A program made the position numbers and the translations under genes. From Nocardiopsis potens DSM 45234 (lineage in GTDB: Bacteria; Actinomycetota; Actinomycetes; Streptosporangiales; Streptosporangiaceae), in contig NZ_ANBB01000021.1 in NCBI RefSeq assembly GCF_000341105.1, forward strand, positions 1 through 64,000: a DNA stretch of 64,000 bases. Reading direction: 5' to 3'. Every line of letters starts with the position of its first letter. Position 1 is the stretch's first letter. The notes beneath the pieces were generated by a model. It was not told the DNA's origin, did no database searches, and saw only the letters and a list, made by a program, of their open reading frames with translations. Shown in pieces: positions 1 through 11,623 of this stretch.

Positions 1-216
1 CCTGCACGGGCCGGAAGAACGCCGGTCCCCGGCCCGGATCCCGTTCGCCTTGCCGCCGGGCCCTCCCCTTGCCCCTGTGCCGGACCGGTGCACCGCCGCC
101 GGTGCCGCGCCGGGCGCGCGGCGGGACCGCCCGCGGCGGAGGTGCTCGCATGCGGTCCGGGGCGGAGCGGAGGGGCCGCGCGCGGCGGGCGGAGCGGGGC
201 GAACTACCCTGGCCGG
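1..216. other. left-edge non-coding stretch
   Basis: The first bases hold no convincing gene. Open frames cross it on both strands, but they translate to Arg/Pro/Gly-rich nonsense typical of non-coding DNA at this GC content. It should carry the promoter of the MFS transporter that begins at 217; I cannot pick out clear -10 and -35 boxes. Confidence 0.4.
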
Positions 217-1416
217 GTGCGGGTGCGCAATCGTTGGGTGATCCTCTCTGTGAGCATGGCCGCCCAGGTGGCCGGCGTCACCGCGATGTACGGGGTGCCC
301 TTCGTCCTGCCGCAGCTCCGGGACGCCTACGGGATGACCACCGCGCAGGCCGGGATGCTCGCCGGGCTGCCGGCGTTCGGGCTGCTGCTGACCCTGCTCG
401 CCTGGGGCGTGGTGATCGACCGGTTCGGCGAGCGGGCCACCATGGCGCTGAGCCTGGCCCTGACCGCCGGGGCGCTGGGGCTGCTCGCCGCCGTGCGCGG
501 CCCGCTGGGGGTCGGCGGCGTGCTGCTGCTGGCGGGGGCGGCCGGCGGCCCGGTGAACGCGGCGAGCGGGCGGCTGATCCTGTCCTGGTTCTCCGCCCGG
601 GAGCGCGGGCTGGCGATGGGGATCCGGCAGTCGGCGCTGCCGCTGGGCATGGGGCTGGCCGCGCTGGCCCTGCCCGCGGCCGCGGAGCGGTGGGGGTTCC
701 TCGGCGCGATGATGCTCCCGGCCGCCGCGGCGGCCGCCTCGGTGCCGCTGGTGCTGCTGCTGTCCGCGCCGCCGTCCCGCGCGGCCGGGGCGGACGCGGA
801 CGGGCGGGCCGCCGGTGCCTCCGGCGCCGCCGCCCCCGGCCGCCGGAGCTCCCCGTACCGGGAGCGGGCGCTGTGGCGGGTGCACGGGGTGAGCATGCTG
901 CTGGGCGTCCCGCAGATCGCGCTGATGACCTACGCCCTGGTCTACCTGGTGGAGGAGCACGGCTGGGCCGCGCCCGCCGCGGGCGCGGTGGTGGCCGCCG
1001 CCCAGGTCCCCGGGGCGCTGGGCCGGCTGCTGCTGGGGGTCCTCTCGGACCGGACCGGGGAGCGGATGCGCCCGGTGCGGGCGCTGTCCGCGGTGTCCTG
1101 CGCGGCGCTGCTGCTGCTCGCCGCCGCACCGGCCGCGCTGCCGTGGACCGCGGTCCCGCTGCTGCTCGGCTGCCTGGTGCTGTCGATGTGCCACAACGGG
1201 CTGACCTTCACCTCGGTCGCCGAGATCGCCGGGACCTCCTGGGCCGGCCGGGCCCTGGCCGTGCAGAACTGGCTCCAGGCGGTCAGCACGACGCTGACGC
1301 CGGTGCTGATGGCGGCGGTCATCACCGGGGCCGGGCTGCCCGCCGTGTTCGCGGTGAGCGCGCTGTTCGCCGCCGCCGCGGTGGCGGCGGCGCCGGTCAC
1401 TTCAGGGAGATCGTGA
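217..1416 (+). CDS. MFS transporter
   Basis: This 399-residue polytopic membrane protein belongs to the major facilitator superfamily and resembles the CynX/NimT-type anion carriers. It has two six-helix halves separated by a charged, Ala/Gly-rich cytoplasmic loop near residues 185-215. The MFS motif A ([10 protein letters not shown], residues 64-73) lies between helices 2 and 3 as expected. The GTG at 217 is chosen because the hydrophobic first helix follows directly after a short basic start; a GTG two codons later is equally possible. The gene converges on the haemoglobin gene and the two 3' ends overlap by 20 bp, so there is no room for a terminator between them. Substrate is not deducible; family placement is firm, specificity is not. 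Confidence 0.85.
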   Translation: MRVRNRWVILSVSMAAQVAGVTAMYGVPFVLPQLRDAYGMTTAQAGMLAGLPAFGLLLTLLAWGVVIDRFGERATMALSLALTAGALGLLAAVRGPLGVGGVLLLAGAAGGPVNAASGRLILSWFSARERGLAMGIRQSALPLGMGLAALALPAAAERWGFLGAMMLPAAAAAASVPLVLLLSAPPSRAAGADADGRAAGASGAAAPGRRSSPYRERALWRVHGVSMLLGVPQIALMTYALVYLVEEHGWAAPAAGAVVAAAQVPGALGRLLLGVLSDRTGERMRPVRALSAVSCAALLLLAAAPAALPWTAVPLLLGCLVLSMCHNGLTFTSVAEIAGTSWAGRALAVQNWLQAVSTTLTPVLMAAVITGAGLPAVFAVSALFAAAAVAAAPVTSGRS

Positions 1417-1909
1417 CGGTCTCGCCGTCGTCCGGGTCCTCCCCGGAGCGGTCGGCCTCCGCGCCCCGGGCGACGGTGATCCCGGTGGGGTCGGCGACCT
1501 GCCGGACCGGTTCGTCCTCGGGGACGTTCACCATGCTGTGCGCGGCGTAGACCATGTACTCCCACAGCCGCGCCTCCAGCGCCTCGGGGAGTTCGAGGGA
1601 GCCGACGGCGGTGCGCATGTGCGCCAGCCAGCGGTCCCGCTCGGCGGCGCCGATCCGGAACGGCACGTGCCGCATGCGCAGCCGGGGGTGGCCGCGGAGC
1701 TCGTTGTAGGTGCGCGGGCCGCCCCAGTACTGGATGAGGAAGAGCCGCAGCCGCTCCTCAGCCGGGCCCAGGTCCTCCTCCGGGTACATCGGCCGGAGCA
1801 CCGGATCGTCGGCGACGCCCTCGTAGAACCGGCGGACGAGGCGGGTGAAGGCCTCCTCGCCGCCGACGGCGTCATAGAACGTCACTTGGTCATCGCGCGC
1901 GGAAGTCAT
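1397..1909 (-). CDS. glbO: group II truncated haemoglobin
   Basis: The 170-residue product is a 2-over-2 (truncated) haemoglobin of group II, the TrHbO type of actinobacteria. It binds haem and is associated with oxygen/NO chemistry and peroxide tolerance near the respiratory membrane (family knowledge). Family hallmarks are visible: the QYWGGP segment with the G8 tryptophan, the [14 protein letters not shown] stretch containing the proximal His, and the MYPEEDLG turn. About 30 extra acidic residues extend the C terminus. The start MTSARDD is preferred over an upstream ATG because the extra residues look non-coding. Its 3' end overlaps that of the MFS gene by 20 bp. Confidence 0.92.
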   Translation of the reverse strand: MTSARDDQVTFYDAVGGEEAFTRLVRRFYEGVADDPVLRPMYPEEDLGPAEERLRLFLIQYWGGPRTYNELRGHPRLRMRHVPFRIGAAERDRWLAHMRTAVGSLELPEALEARLWEYMVYAAHSMVNVPEDEPVRQVADPTGITVARGAEADRSGEDPDDGETVTISLK

Positions 1910-1954
1910 AGTCGCCGCCCAGCTTATGCGGTGGGGGCGGCCGCCGCGCAACCC

Positions 1955-1990
1955 CCGGCCCGGCGCCCCGTGCGGAGGGCGCCGGACCGG
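1955..1990 (-). terminator. hairpin after ettA
   Basis: A 13-bp stem (one wobble pair) with a 10-nt loop lies 22 bp beyond the ettA stop. There is no T run, as is common for actinobacterial terminators. Confidence 0.5.
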
Positions 1991-2011
1991 GGCCGCGACG
2001 GCCGGTCCGGA

Positions 2012-3676
<1,665 letters not shown>

Positions 3677-4765
3677 GCCTCCAAGCCTAGGGGCATCGCC
3701 CAGGTGCCCGGGCCCGTACCGGCGGTCCGGGGGAGGCCGGCCGGGCCCGCGCCGCACCGGCCATTCGGCGCCGGGCGGGCGCCAGCCGCCCGGCGGCACG
3801 CCGGCCTCCAGGGCGCGGCGGATGAGCGCCGCCATGGAGTAGCCCGGGGCGGCCCCGGCCACCCGGTCCAGTGCCGCGTCGGCCAGGGCCAGGTCGCCGC
3901 GGAGCCAGGCGGCGAAGGCCAGCAGCGACCCGGGGGCCGCGGTGTAGCCGGGGTCGGCCAGGCGCAGCACCCGGCGCCACAGGTCGGCGTGGACCCCGGC
4001 CTCGGCCGGGTCGATCCGGAGCCAGGCCTCGTCGCGCACCTCGACCGAGACGAGCAGCAGGGCGAGCCAGGCGACGGCGGCCGGGTCCTCCGGCGGGCGG
4101 CCGGCCCGGGCGCCGTCCACCGCGGCGCGGACCGCGCGCTTCCCCTCGGCCCGGAACGCGGTGCGGAAGGGGGCGTGGCCGCCGGGCTCGCGGCGGCTCC
4201 ACAACCGGGCGCAGCGCGCCTCGGCCGCGACCGTGGCCCGGTCCATCCGGGCCCGCTGCTCCCCGGTGGCCGGGGAGATCGAGTCCAGCAGCGCCGCCCG
4301 GTCCGGCCAGGCGCTGAACCCGCGGGCGACCGCCTCCGCGACCGCCGCGGAGCCGGCGGGGTCGACCGGGCTGCCCTCCGGCGGGCAGCACGACGGCGAG
4401 GTGCACAGGTAGGACCAGTAGCGGCCGCCGGTGACCCGCAGCGCGTCGCGGAGCTCGACGCCGTGCGCGCGGGCCGCCGCGGCGAACGCGTCCACCTGCG
4501 GGGTGATCCGCTCGGCCGGGCCGTAGCCGATCAGCAGGGCGCTCTCACAGCCGTGGTCGCGCAGCGCCCGCAGCGAGCGCCGGGCCACGTCCTCCGGGGC
4601 GGGCAGGGGCGGGCGGGAGCACATCATGAACCGGATCCGGCCGGTCGCGCCGTGCACCCCGACCACGACGACGGCGTCGCTCGGGTGGTATCCGACGAGG
4701 TAGGGGACGACTCCGACGACGTCGCCGGGGCGGCGGACGGAGATCCAGGGAGTGGCTGTTTCCAT
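3677..4765 (-). CDS. DUF4192 domain protein, in frame with EttA and lacking its own stop
   Basis: About 363 codons encode a DUF4192 protein, an actinobacterial family of unknown function. The start METATPWISVRRPGDVVG and the following VPYLVGYHPSDAVVVVG are characteristic. The domain ends near the segment LEAGVPPGGWRP, after which about 40 Pro/Arg/Gly-rich residues run straight into the EttA initiator methionine with no stop codon. As read, the gene yields a 918-residue DUF4192-EttA polypeptide. A sequencing or indel error that removed the stop is possible, but codon use stays regular across the junction. The upstream SD is weak. Function is unknown; the family call is strong. Confidence 0.75.
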
Positions 4766-4957
4766 GCGCTCACGGTGCGCCACCGCGGCGGGCCGCGGCA
4801 ACGGCGTGCTCCCGGCCTGTGGACGGCGCCCTGTGGACGGCCGCCGGGGCGCCGATCTCGGCGCCGCCGTCTCGACCGGCGCGGAGAGAGCAGCGGCGCC
4901 GGGATCAGCGCCGGAGGGGCGCCGGAGCGCCGGAGGCTCCCGCGCACCGGCGGCCCG

Positions 4958-6319
4958 TCAGGCCTCCAGCACCCGGGGCTCCCCGGTGACCGCGGGGTCG
5001 GCCGGGCGGCGCTCCGGGACCGCGTCCTCGCCGCGCTTCTGCCCCGGGATCGCGGCGGGCCCCGCGGCGACCGGGAGGCGGACCCGGTCCCGCCCCTCGT
5101 CCTTGGCCCGGTACAGCGCGAGGTCGGCGATGGTGAGCAGGTCGACCAGGGTCTCCCCGTGCAGCGGCAGCAGCGCGATGCCGACGGAGACGGTGATGGT
5201 GATCTCGCCCTGCCCGGTGGGCGGGCGGAGCAGCCCCACCCGGTAGCGCAGCCGCTCCGCGACGCGGCACGCCTCGGCCATGTCCGCGTCGCTCAGCAGC
5301 ACCACGAACTCCTCGCCGCCGAACCGGCCGATCAGGTCCCCGGTGCGCAGCTGGCCGCCGAGGGTGTCGGCGACGGCCTGCAGGATCTGGTCGCCGACCA
5401 GGTGCCCGTAGGTGTCGTTGACCCGCTTGAAGTGGTCGATGTCGACGATGAGCACCGCCGCGGGGCTGTTCTCCCGCCGGGCCCGCTGCAGGCCGAGCTC
5501 GGCCTCCTTCTCCCAGGTGGTGGCGTTGAGCAGCCCGGTCTTGGGGTCGTTGCGCGCGGCGGCCTGCAGCTCCTCGAAGAGCAGGCTGCGCTGGAGCATC
5601 AGCACCGGCGGCAGCGCGAGCACGAGCAGCGGCGTGGAGAGCCCGGCCAGCACCGCCGCGGTGAGGCCGACGCAGATCTCGACCCCGCCGACGGTCACCG
5701 CCTCCCGGCCGCACAGCATCCGCAGCGGCGCCCCGCCGCCGCTGAGCCGGACCGCGGTGGCGATGATGCCGGTGTTGACCACGGAGAACAGGACGCAGGC
5801 CGCCACCCCGGCCAGCACTCCCTCCGGAGTGGCCAGCAGCTCCGCGGCCCCCACCGGCCCCCCGGCGGTGGCGGCGGCGTCCGCGGCCGCGAGATGGAAC
5901 ACCCAGGAGGCCGCGGCGCCGGCGAGGCCGACCGAGGCGGCGTTGAAGGTCCGCCGGTGCGCGGCGATCCGCCGGATCCGGTACTGCAGCAGCAGGTAGA
6001 CCGGGACCGGGACGAGCATCGCGTAGGCCGGCGGGAGGAGCAGGAGGGTGGGGAACCACCAGGCGCCGAACAGGTCGCGGGTGACGCCCTGCGGCGAGCC
6101 GAGCCTGCGCATCCCCTCGACGCACAGCGCCGCGCAGAGCACCAGGCCCCCGAAGAGCAGCAGGTCGTCGGCGCGGACGGGCGGGAGTGCGAGCAGCGCC
6201 GGCACCGCGGCCGCCAGGGCGCAGACGAACACGGCCCCCATGAAGACCAGCAGGGGGCGGGGCAGGTCCTTCGGATGTCGGGTCGGGGATCGCGCAGGAT
6301 TCGTACCGCGCCGATCCAT
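4958..6319 (-). CDS. membrane-bound diguanylate cyclase (GGDEF)
   Basis: The 453-residue protein makes cyclic di-GMP. An N-terminal block of about 270 residues contains around seven to eight hydrophobic helices forming an unclassified membrane sensor module. A catalytic GGDEF domain follows, from the NDPKTGLLN segment. The active-site loop GRFGGEEF is intact, and the allosteric inhibitory site RTGD sits exactly five residues before it, so product feedback is expected. No EAL domain is present. The ATG at 6319 is chosen for its GAGG-type ribosome site and because residues further upstream look non-coding. In streptomycetes c-di-GMP controls development through BldD; a similar role here is inference. 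Confidence 0.9.
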   Translation of the reverse strand: MDRRGTNPARSPTRHPKDLPRPLLVFMGAVFVCALAAAVPALLALPPVRADDLLLFGGLVLCAALCVEGMRRLGSPQGVTRDLFGAWWFPTLLLLPPAYAMLVPVPVYLLLQYRIRRIAAHRRTFNAASVGLAGAAASWVFHLAAADAAATAGGPVGAAELLATPEGVLAGVAACVLFSVVNTGIIATAVRLSGGGAPLRMLCGREAVTVGGVEICVGLTAAVLAGLSTPLLVLALPPVLMLQRSLLFEELQAAARNDPKTGLLNATTWEKEAELGLQRARRENSPAAVLIVDIDHFKRVNDTYGHLVGDQILQAVADTLGGQLRTGDLIGRFGGEEFVVLLSDADMAEACRVAERLRYRVGLLRPPTGQGEITITVSVGIALLPLHGETLVDLLTIADLALYRAKDEGRDRVRLPVAAGPAAIPGQKRGEDAVPERRPADPAVTGEPRVLEA

Positions 6320-7144
6320 CGCCACCTCGTTCTCCCCCCGTTCCCAGGGTCGACGGCCGGGGGCGCCGGCGCAGCCGGGCGGCGCCCCCGAGCCGTGAAT
6401 CACGGTCGGTGACAGCCTAATCGCCGATTGTGCAAGGAGGGAGGGAAACCGCCATATTGCCGAGGCCGCGCAGGCAGCGGCGGCCCCGTACCGGCCCTGG
6501 TTCCGGACCCGGCCGCCCGCCCGGCCCCGACCGCGCCGTTCGCGATACTCCGAACCGATCTGCCCCGTTCCTCCCGCCGTCCGCCGCACCTCCCCGGCGA
6601 TTCGGAGCCCGGACACCGGCACACGAACGCCCCGGAACCACCGGAGAAAGACCGCGGCACCGACGGCGCCGCCCCGCGGAACGCCCCCGGCACGGAGAGC
6701 GGCCGCCCGGTCCGCGTCCCGGCCGGGCGATCGGCGGTTCAGGCCCGCAGGCGGCCCGTTCCCCGGAGGTTCTCCCATCCGGCCCCGCCGCCGGGCGCCC
6801 TCCGGGCGCGGGCCCTCCGAGAGGCCGGCCGCTCGGATGCGCGTCGGGCGGATCGCATCCGACGGCACCGCCCCCACCAGGAGCCGTGTCAGTGGAGGCG
6901 TACGGACGCCTCGACCCCGTCGATACGGCGGAGAGCGCCCGCTCTGCGGCCTTCCGCCCTTCGGGGCCGACCGTGGCCGCGGCGGCGCGGACGGGGAGAA
7001 GGGATCCGCGCGACGCCGGGCGGGGCGTTCAAAAGGCCTGCCCGCGACGGCCTCGCGGCCGCGCCCGCCGGGACCGCGCGGGCGGGGCGGGGTGTTCCGG
7101 CGGGGTGCGCCCGGCCGGCCCCGGAGGTCCGGGACCGGCCGGGG
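6320..7144. other. 825-bp gene-free interval with two hairpins
   Basis: No frame on either strand shows coding-like codon positions. Two clean dyads lie in it: a 9-bp stem with a 12-nt loop (6833-6862) and a 7-bp stem with a 4-nt loop (6895-6912). They may end the GTPase operon that stops at 7145. The left part (6420-6480) is the most AT-containing stretch and probably holds the cyclase promoter. I found no recognisable riboswitch core. Confidence 0.4.
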
Positions 7145-9796
7145 TCAGGCCTCGCCGCGCGCTTCGGCCAGGGCCGCCTCGAAGGAGCGGTAGCGGGCCA
7201 GCTCCCGCTCGACCGGGGTGATGACGTGCTCCTCGGCCACCGCCTCGACCCGTTCGGCGCAGGCCGCCTCGGTCGCCTCGCGCTCCCTGGCGGCGGCGTC
7301 GGAGACCAGGTTCCGGCAGCCGATCGAGGTGAGCCAGCCGGCCAGGAGCGCCGCGGCCGCGACGGCCGCCGCCAGCCCCAGGAAGAGCGGCGAGTCCAGG
7401 AACGCGAGGCCGGTGAGGCCGCCGGCGAGCCAGCTGACCAGCACCACCGCGAACCAGGCCAGCCCCGCCCCCGCGGCCGCCACCAGGGTGTACTGCAGCG
7501 CGCGCACCGCCCCCCACCAGGAGGGCTCGGCGACGTCCGAGGGCAGCACCGCCGCCACCTCGGAGCCGAGCACCTCGGGCAGGCCCCCGGTGCCGGAGCG
7601 CGCGGCCGCGCGGAGGCGCTTGGGCCACGGCGCGGGCAGGCCGCCGGCGACCGCGTCCGCGGTGGTCACCGCGGCCTTCTCCACCTCGGCCTGCTGCGGC
7701 GCGACCGGGCTCGCCGCCGCGTCCGAGGAGTCGCGCAGGAAGTCCATGCCCGCGGCGCGCACCGGGTCGCGGCGGAACCGGTCCGCCCAGCGGGTGACCG
7801 GCCAGCCGACCCGCCGGGTGCCGCGCCGCGCGTGGCGGGTCTCCACCGCGTCGGCCAGGGCGTCGGTGCCGCAGGCCTCCAGCAGCCGCGCGGCCAGCCG
7901 CCGCCGGTCCGGCTCGGGCACCTCCTCCGGGGCGCTCCCCTTCCCGGCCCGGTACGGCTCGAACTCCTCGACCACGCCTTCCAGATCGGCGACCAGCCGG
8001 TCGACCGCGGCGCGCCGCCCGGCGACCGTCTCGGTGAGCAGTTCGCGCAGCTCGCGGATGCCGTGCCCGGTGAGCGCGGAGGTGGTGAGCACCCGGGGGT
8101 GCACCCCCGACTCGGTCTCCAGCAGCCGGCGCAGGTCGGTGAGGAGCTCCTCCAGCTCCTCGGGTTCGACCCGGTCCACCTGGTTCAGCACCGCGACGGT
8201 CACCGCCCCGTAGCCCGACATCTCGGCCAGGTAGCGGTGGTGCACCGCGGCGTCGGCGTACTTCTGCGGGTCGAGCACCCAGATCAGCAGGTCGGCGGCG
8301 CCGATCAGCCGGTCCGCCTCGGCGGTGTGCACGGCGCGCACCGAGTCGTGGTCGGGCAGGTCGAGCAGGATCAGCCCGGACAGCTCGGAGTCGTCCCGGT
8401 CCAGTTCGCTGGTGCGCGAGTGGCGGTGCCGGGGCGGCACCCCGACCCAGTCCAGCAGCTCGTCGGCGCCCTCGGTGCCCCACACGCAGGCGTGCGCGGC
8501 GGAGGTGGTGGGGCGGGTGATCCCCACCCGGGAGAACTCCAGCCCGCACACCGCGTTGAACAGCGAGGACTTCCCGCTGCCGGTGCCGCCGGCCAGCGCC
8601 ACCACGGTGTGGTCGGCGGAGAGCCGCAGCCGCGCGCCGGCGTGGTTGAGCATGTGCCGGGCGGCGGCGGCCCGCTCCGGGGCGATGTCCTCGCCGCCGA
8701 TCTCCACTGCAGTGGCCAGCCCGTCCAGCCGGGCGACCAGCTCGGCGCGGGAGATCTCCGGGTGCGGCTGCCAGTGCTCCCGGGTGTCCGGGCGGTACTC
8801 GTCGTCATCGGCGCCGGCCACGACGAACCCGGGGTCCGGCACCCAGGGCGCGGGGCCGTCCTCGTCCCGCTCGGCCCCGGTGCCGCCGTCCTCCTCGGCG
8901 CCGTCCTCTGCGGCGCCGGCCTCCGGCGCCTCCGCGGCGGAGGGCTCGGCCTCGGCGGGCTCCGCACCGAAGGGCTCAGCACCGGAAGGCTCCGCGCCGG
9001 AGGGCTCTGCGGCGGTGGGCCCGGTGCCGGACGGCTCGGGGCGCTCCGGCTCCGCCGCGGCGTCCTCGGCGTCCGCACCGGCCCCGGTACCGCTCCCGGC
9101 GTCCCCGGCGGCGGGTTCGGGCTGCGGCCGCACGATGGGGATCTCTCCGGTGCGGCGGCCCGCGATGCGGGTGTCGGCGTCGACGGCCTCGGTGAGGCTG
9201 CCGACCCAGCCCGCGAGGTCCTCCGGGTCGTCCATGTCCCCGGCGGCCGCGCCCTGCCCCGGGTCGGCAGCGGGGGCGCCGGCGTCCTCGGCCGCCGGCC
9301 GCTCCGGTCCGTCCGGGGAGGCCGGGCCGCCGTCCTGCCGCTCCTGCGCCCCCTCGGTGCGGGGCGCCTCGGCCGGGCCGGGGTCCTGCTCGGCGCGGCG
9401 GGGCGCGGCGTGCCGGCCCCGGCGCGCCGGTGCGGAGGGCTCCGCACCGGCGGCACCGGCGTCCGCGGCACGCGGCTCGGCGGCGGCCGGCCGCTCGGGG
9501 CCGTCCTCCGCGGCGGGCCAGGGCCCCTGCTCCGCCTCTTCGCCGCCGCCGTCGTCGTCGGTCCGCTCGTCGACGGCCCGGCGCAGCTCGGGGTAGGACC
9601 GGTCCGGCCTGCTCCGGGCGGACGGGAGCGGCCCGCCGCCCTCACGGGGCAGCCAGCCGGCGTCGGCGCCGGCGGTGGGCACGATGTACCCGCTCCACCC
9701 GTCGGAGGCGGCCCGGGGGGCCTCCTCCCGCTGCCCGGCGCCCTCGGGGGCGTCCGGTTCCTCGCCGGTGTGGGCCGGGTTCCGCTGACTCGTCAT
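7145..9796 (-). CDS. dynamin-like / YfjP-type membrane GTPase
   Basis: The 883-residue protein has three parts. The N-terminal ~320 residues are acidic, Ala/Glu/Pro-rich and probably disordered. A GTPase domain follows with a P-loop GGTGSGKSS near residue 403, switch II DLPDHDSV near 479 and a QVDRVE-type specificity loop. Near residues 765-822 lie two transmembrane helices. It overlaps the next gene by ATGA (9793-9796), so the two are translationally coupled. Paired dynamin-like GTPases in streptomycetes (DynA/DynB) stabilise FtsZ rings at sporulation septa; the architecture and pairing fit, but orthology is inferred rather than shown. Confidence 0.8.
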   Translation of the reverse strand: MTSQRNPAHTGEEPDAPEGAGQREEAPRAASDGWSGYIVPTAGADAGWLPREGGGPLPSARSRPDRSYPELRRAVDERTDDDGGGEEAEQGPWPAAEDGPERPAAAEPRAADAGAAGAEPSAPARRGRHAAPRRAEQDPGPAEAPRTEGAQERQDGGPASPDGPERPAAEDAGAPAADPGQGAAAGDMDDPEDLAGWVGSLTEAVDADTRIAGRRTGEIPIVRPQPEPAAGDAGSGTGAGADAEDAAAEPERPEPSGTGPTAAEPSGAEPSGAEPFGAEPAEAEPSAAEAPEAGAAEDGAEEDGGTGAERDEDGPAPWVPDPGFVVAGADDDEYRPDTREHWQPHPEISRAELVARLDGLATAVEIGGEDIAPERAAAARHMLNHAGARLRLSADHTVVALAGGTGSGKSSLFNAVCGLEFSRVGITRPTTSAAHACVWGTEGADELLDWVGVPPRHRHSRTSELDRDDSELSGLILLDLPDHDSVRAVHTAEADRLIGAADLLIWVLDPQKYADAAVHHRYLAEMSGYGAVTVAVLNQVDRVEPEELEELLTDLRRLLETESGVHPRVLTTSALTGHGIRELRELLTETVAGRRAAVDRLVADLEGVVEEFEPYRAGKGSAPEEVPEPDRRRLAARLLEACGTDALADAVETRHARRGTRRVGWPVTRWADRFRRDPVRAAGMDFLRDSSDAAASPVAPQQAEVEKAAVTTADAVAGGLPAPWPKRLRAAARSGTGGLPEVLGSEVAAVLPSDVAEPSWWGAVRALQYTLVAAAGAGLAWFAVVLVSWLAGGLTGLAFLDSPLFLGLAAAVAAAALLAGWLTSIGCRNLVSDAAAREREATEAACAERVEAVAEEHVITPVERELARYRSFEAALAEARGEA

Positions 9797-11559
9797 CGCG
9801 CAATCTCAAGGTTGTACGTGGCCTGGTAGAGCTGGACGGCGTCGTCCTCGTCCGGCAGCCCCGCGGCCGCCAGCGCGTCGGTGAAACGGCGCTTCTCCCC
9901 GCTCAGCAGCGTGCCGATCCGCCCGCGCAGGTCGTCGCGCGCCGCCACCCCTATGCTACGCAGCGCCTCCGCACCGAAGAGGCCCTTGAGCAGGCGCTGC
10001 GGCGAGGGGCCGGCGCCGCGGCCCCCGGCGTCCACGGCCGGGTAGCCGAGGAGCTCGACGATGAGGATCAGGGTGAACGCCTCCTTGTCGAAGGTGACGA
10101 ACTTGGCCACCGACCGCTTGGTCGCGCCGTCCGCGGTGAGCATCTCGGCGACCCGGTCCTGCCAGCCGGAGAGGGCCTCGCGGATCCGGCGGGAGAACGC
10201 CTCCGGCGGTTCGTCCTGGTAGGCCCGGGCGAGCACGCCCCCGCCGGGGACCCGGTCCCACTCCTCGCCCACCCGGTCGGCGGCCCGCTCCGCGGCGGAG
10301 TCCACCAGCGCCTCCAGCGCGTCCAGCACCGCGCCGCGCAGCGCCTCGATCCGGGGTGCGGCGGCCTCCACCGCCTTGGCCTTGCGCTTCCCGCGCAACC
10401 GCAGGGTGCGCACCAGCTCGCCGCTGGCGGCGATGTCCTGCCAGCGGGCCAGTACGTTGCCGCGGACCAGGGAGCCGTCCTCCAGGGCGTCGGAGACCTC
10501 CTCGGCGGCGTCGCCGTAGGCGTCGCGGACCGTCGCCGCGAGCCGCTGCCTCACCTCCACCTGCACCTCGACCTGGCGGGCGAGCTCGGGCACCCGGGTG
10601 CGGAAGCTGTCCACCACGCCGATGAACGTCCGCCGGGTCACCCGGTCGCGGCGGGCCAGGTCGCCCGCGACGTCGGCCAGGTAGGAGCGGATCGGGTCGG
10701 CGGTGTTGGCGGTGAACCGGCCGCCGGCGATCTGGTCGGTCTCGGGGATGGAGAACCGGGTCGCCCCGCCCAGCCCGTTGGCCTGCAGCATCGCGGAGAA
10801 GTGGTCGAGCAGCTGGTCCCGGCCGCGCTCGGGGACCCGGGAGAGCACCACCGCCAGCGAGGTGTCCCGGTCCCGGGCGACCTGGAGGAACTCCCAGACC
10901 CGGGCGTCGGCGTAGCGGCGGCTGGTGGTGACGAACACCCACAGGTCGGCGGCGTCCAGGAACTTCGCGGCGAACTCGTGGTGCGCCGCCACCGCGGAGT
11001 CGACGTCCGGGGTGTCCAGCAGGGCGACCCCTTCGGGCATCGACTCGCTGGCGGCCAGCACCAGCATGCCGTCCTTGCCCGGCATCGCCAGGCCCTGCTG
11101 GCGCACCCGGGGCAGGGTGGGCAGGAACGAGGCCTCGCTGAACCAGTCGACGTCGGCCGGGTTGCACGCCAGGACCGGGCTGTTGGTGGTGGGGCGGCGC
11201 ACGCCGGTGGTGGTGACCTGCTCGCCGACCAGGCTGTTCACCAGGGTCGACTTGCCCGCGCCGGTGGAGCCGGCGACCGCGATCAGCAGCGGGGTGTCCG
11301 GGCGGCGCACCCGGGGCAGGACGAAGTCCTCCAGCTGGTGCAGCACGTCGCCGCGGGCCGATTCGCCCTCGGCGGCACCGGGCAGCCCGTCGGCGAAGCG
11401 GACGCCGCGGATCCGGCCGCGCAGGTCGTCCAGGATCTGCTCGAAGCGGGCGTCGCCCGCTCCTCCGCTCCGGTGCTTGGCCCGGCCGTGCGCGGCGCCG
11501 TCGCCGGTGCGCCCGGAGCGGGCCTGCGCCGCGTCCGGAGCGGCAGGCGGCCGAGACAT
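9793..11559 (-). CDS. dynamin family GTPase
   Basis: This 588-residue GTPase is the upstream partner in the coupled pair. It has a P-loop AGSTGAGKSTLVNS near residues 94-107, the threonine switch RRPTTN just after it, a LLDTPDVDS G3 motif near 180, and a long helical C-terminal half rich in charged residues with a short hydrophobic segment (FTLILIVELLGYPAV). This is the bacterial dynamin/YfjP fold that oligomerises on membranes. The start MSRPPAAP follows a purine-rich ribosome site; earlier in-frame codons are non-coding in character. Its stop overlaps the start of the next GTPase. A septum or envelope stress role is inference. Confidence 0.82.
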   Translation of the reverse strand: MSRPPAAPDAAQARSGRTGDGAAHGRAKHRSGGAGDARFEQILDDLRGRIRGVRFADGLPGAAEGESARGDVLHQLEDFVLPRVRRPDTPLLIAVAGSTGAGKSTLVNSLVGEQVTTTGVRRPTTNSPVLACNPADVDWFSEASFLPTLPRVRQQGLAMPGKDGMLVLAASESMPEGVALLDTPDVDSAVAAHHEFAAKFLDAADLWVFVTTSRRYADARVWEFLQVARDRDTSLAVVLSRVPERGRDQLLDHFSAMLQANGLGGATRFSIPETDQIAGGRFTANTADPIRSYLADVAGDLARRDRVTRRTFIGVVDSFRTRVPELARQVEVQVEVRQRLAATVRDAYGDAAEEVSDALEDGSLVRGNVLARWQDIAASGELVRTLRLRGKRKAKAVEAAAPRIEALRGAVLDALEALVDSAAERAADRVGEEWDRVPGGGVLARAYQDEPPEAFSRRIREALSGWQDRVAEMLTADGATKRSVAKFVTFDKEAFTLILIVELLGYPAVDAGGRGAGPSPQRLLKGLFGAEALRSIGVAARDDLRGRIGTLLSGEKRRFTDALAAAGLPDEDDAVQLYQATYNLEIAR

Positions 11560-11623
11560 AGCGCTTCCGCCCTTCCCATCGGTCGTCAGGTTCAAGGACC
11601 CGGTTCCCCCGTTTGCGTGCCCG

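Noticed and set aside
6320-7144. A c-di-GMP or ydaO-type riboswitch before the cyclase
   Set aside because: Hairpins are present but none of the conserved aptamer blocks; they also lie nearer the end of the GTPase operon.
8930-9020. Imperfect tandem repeats in the GTPase gene
   Set aside because: They stay in frame and encode the Glu/Pro/Ala disordered head, so they are protein low complexity, not an independent repeat element.
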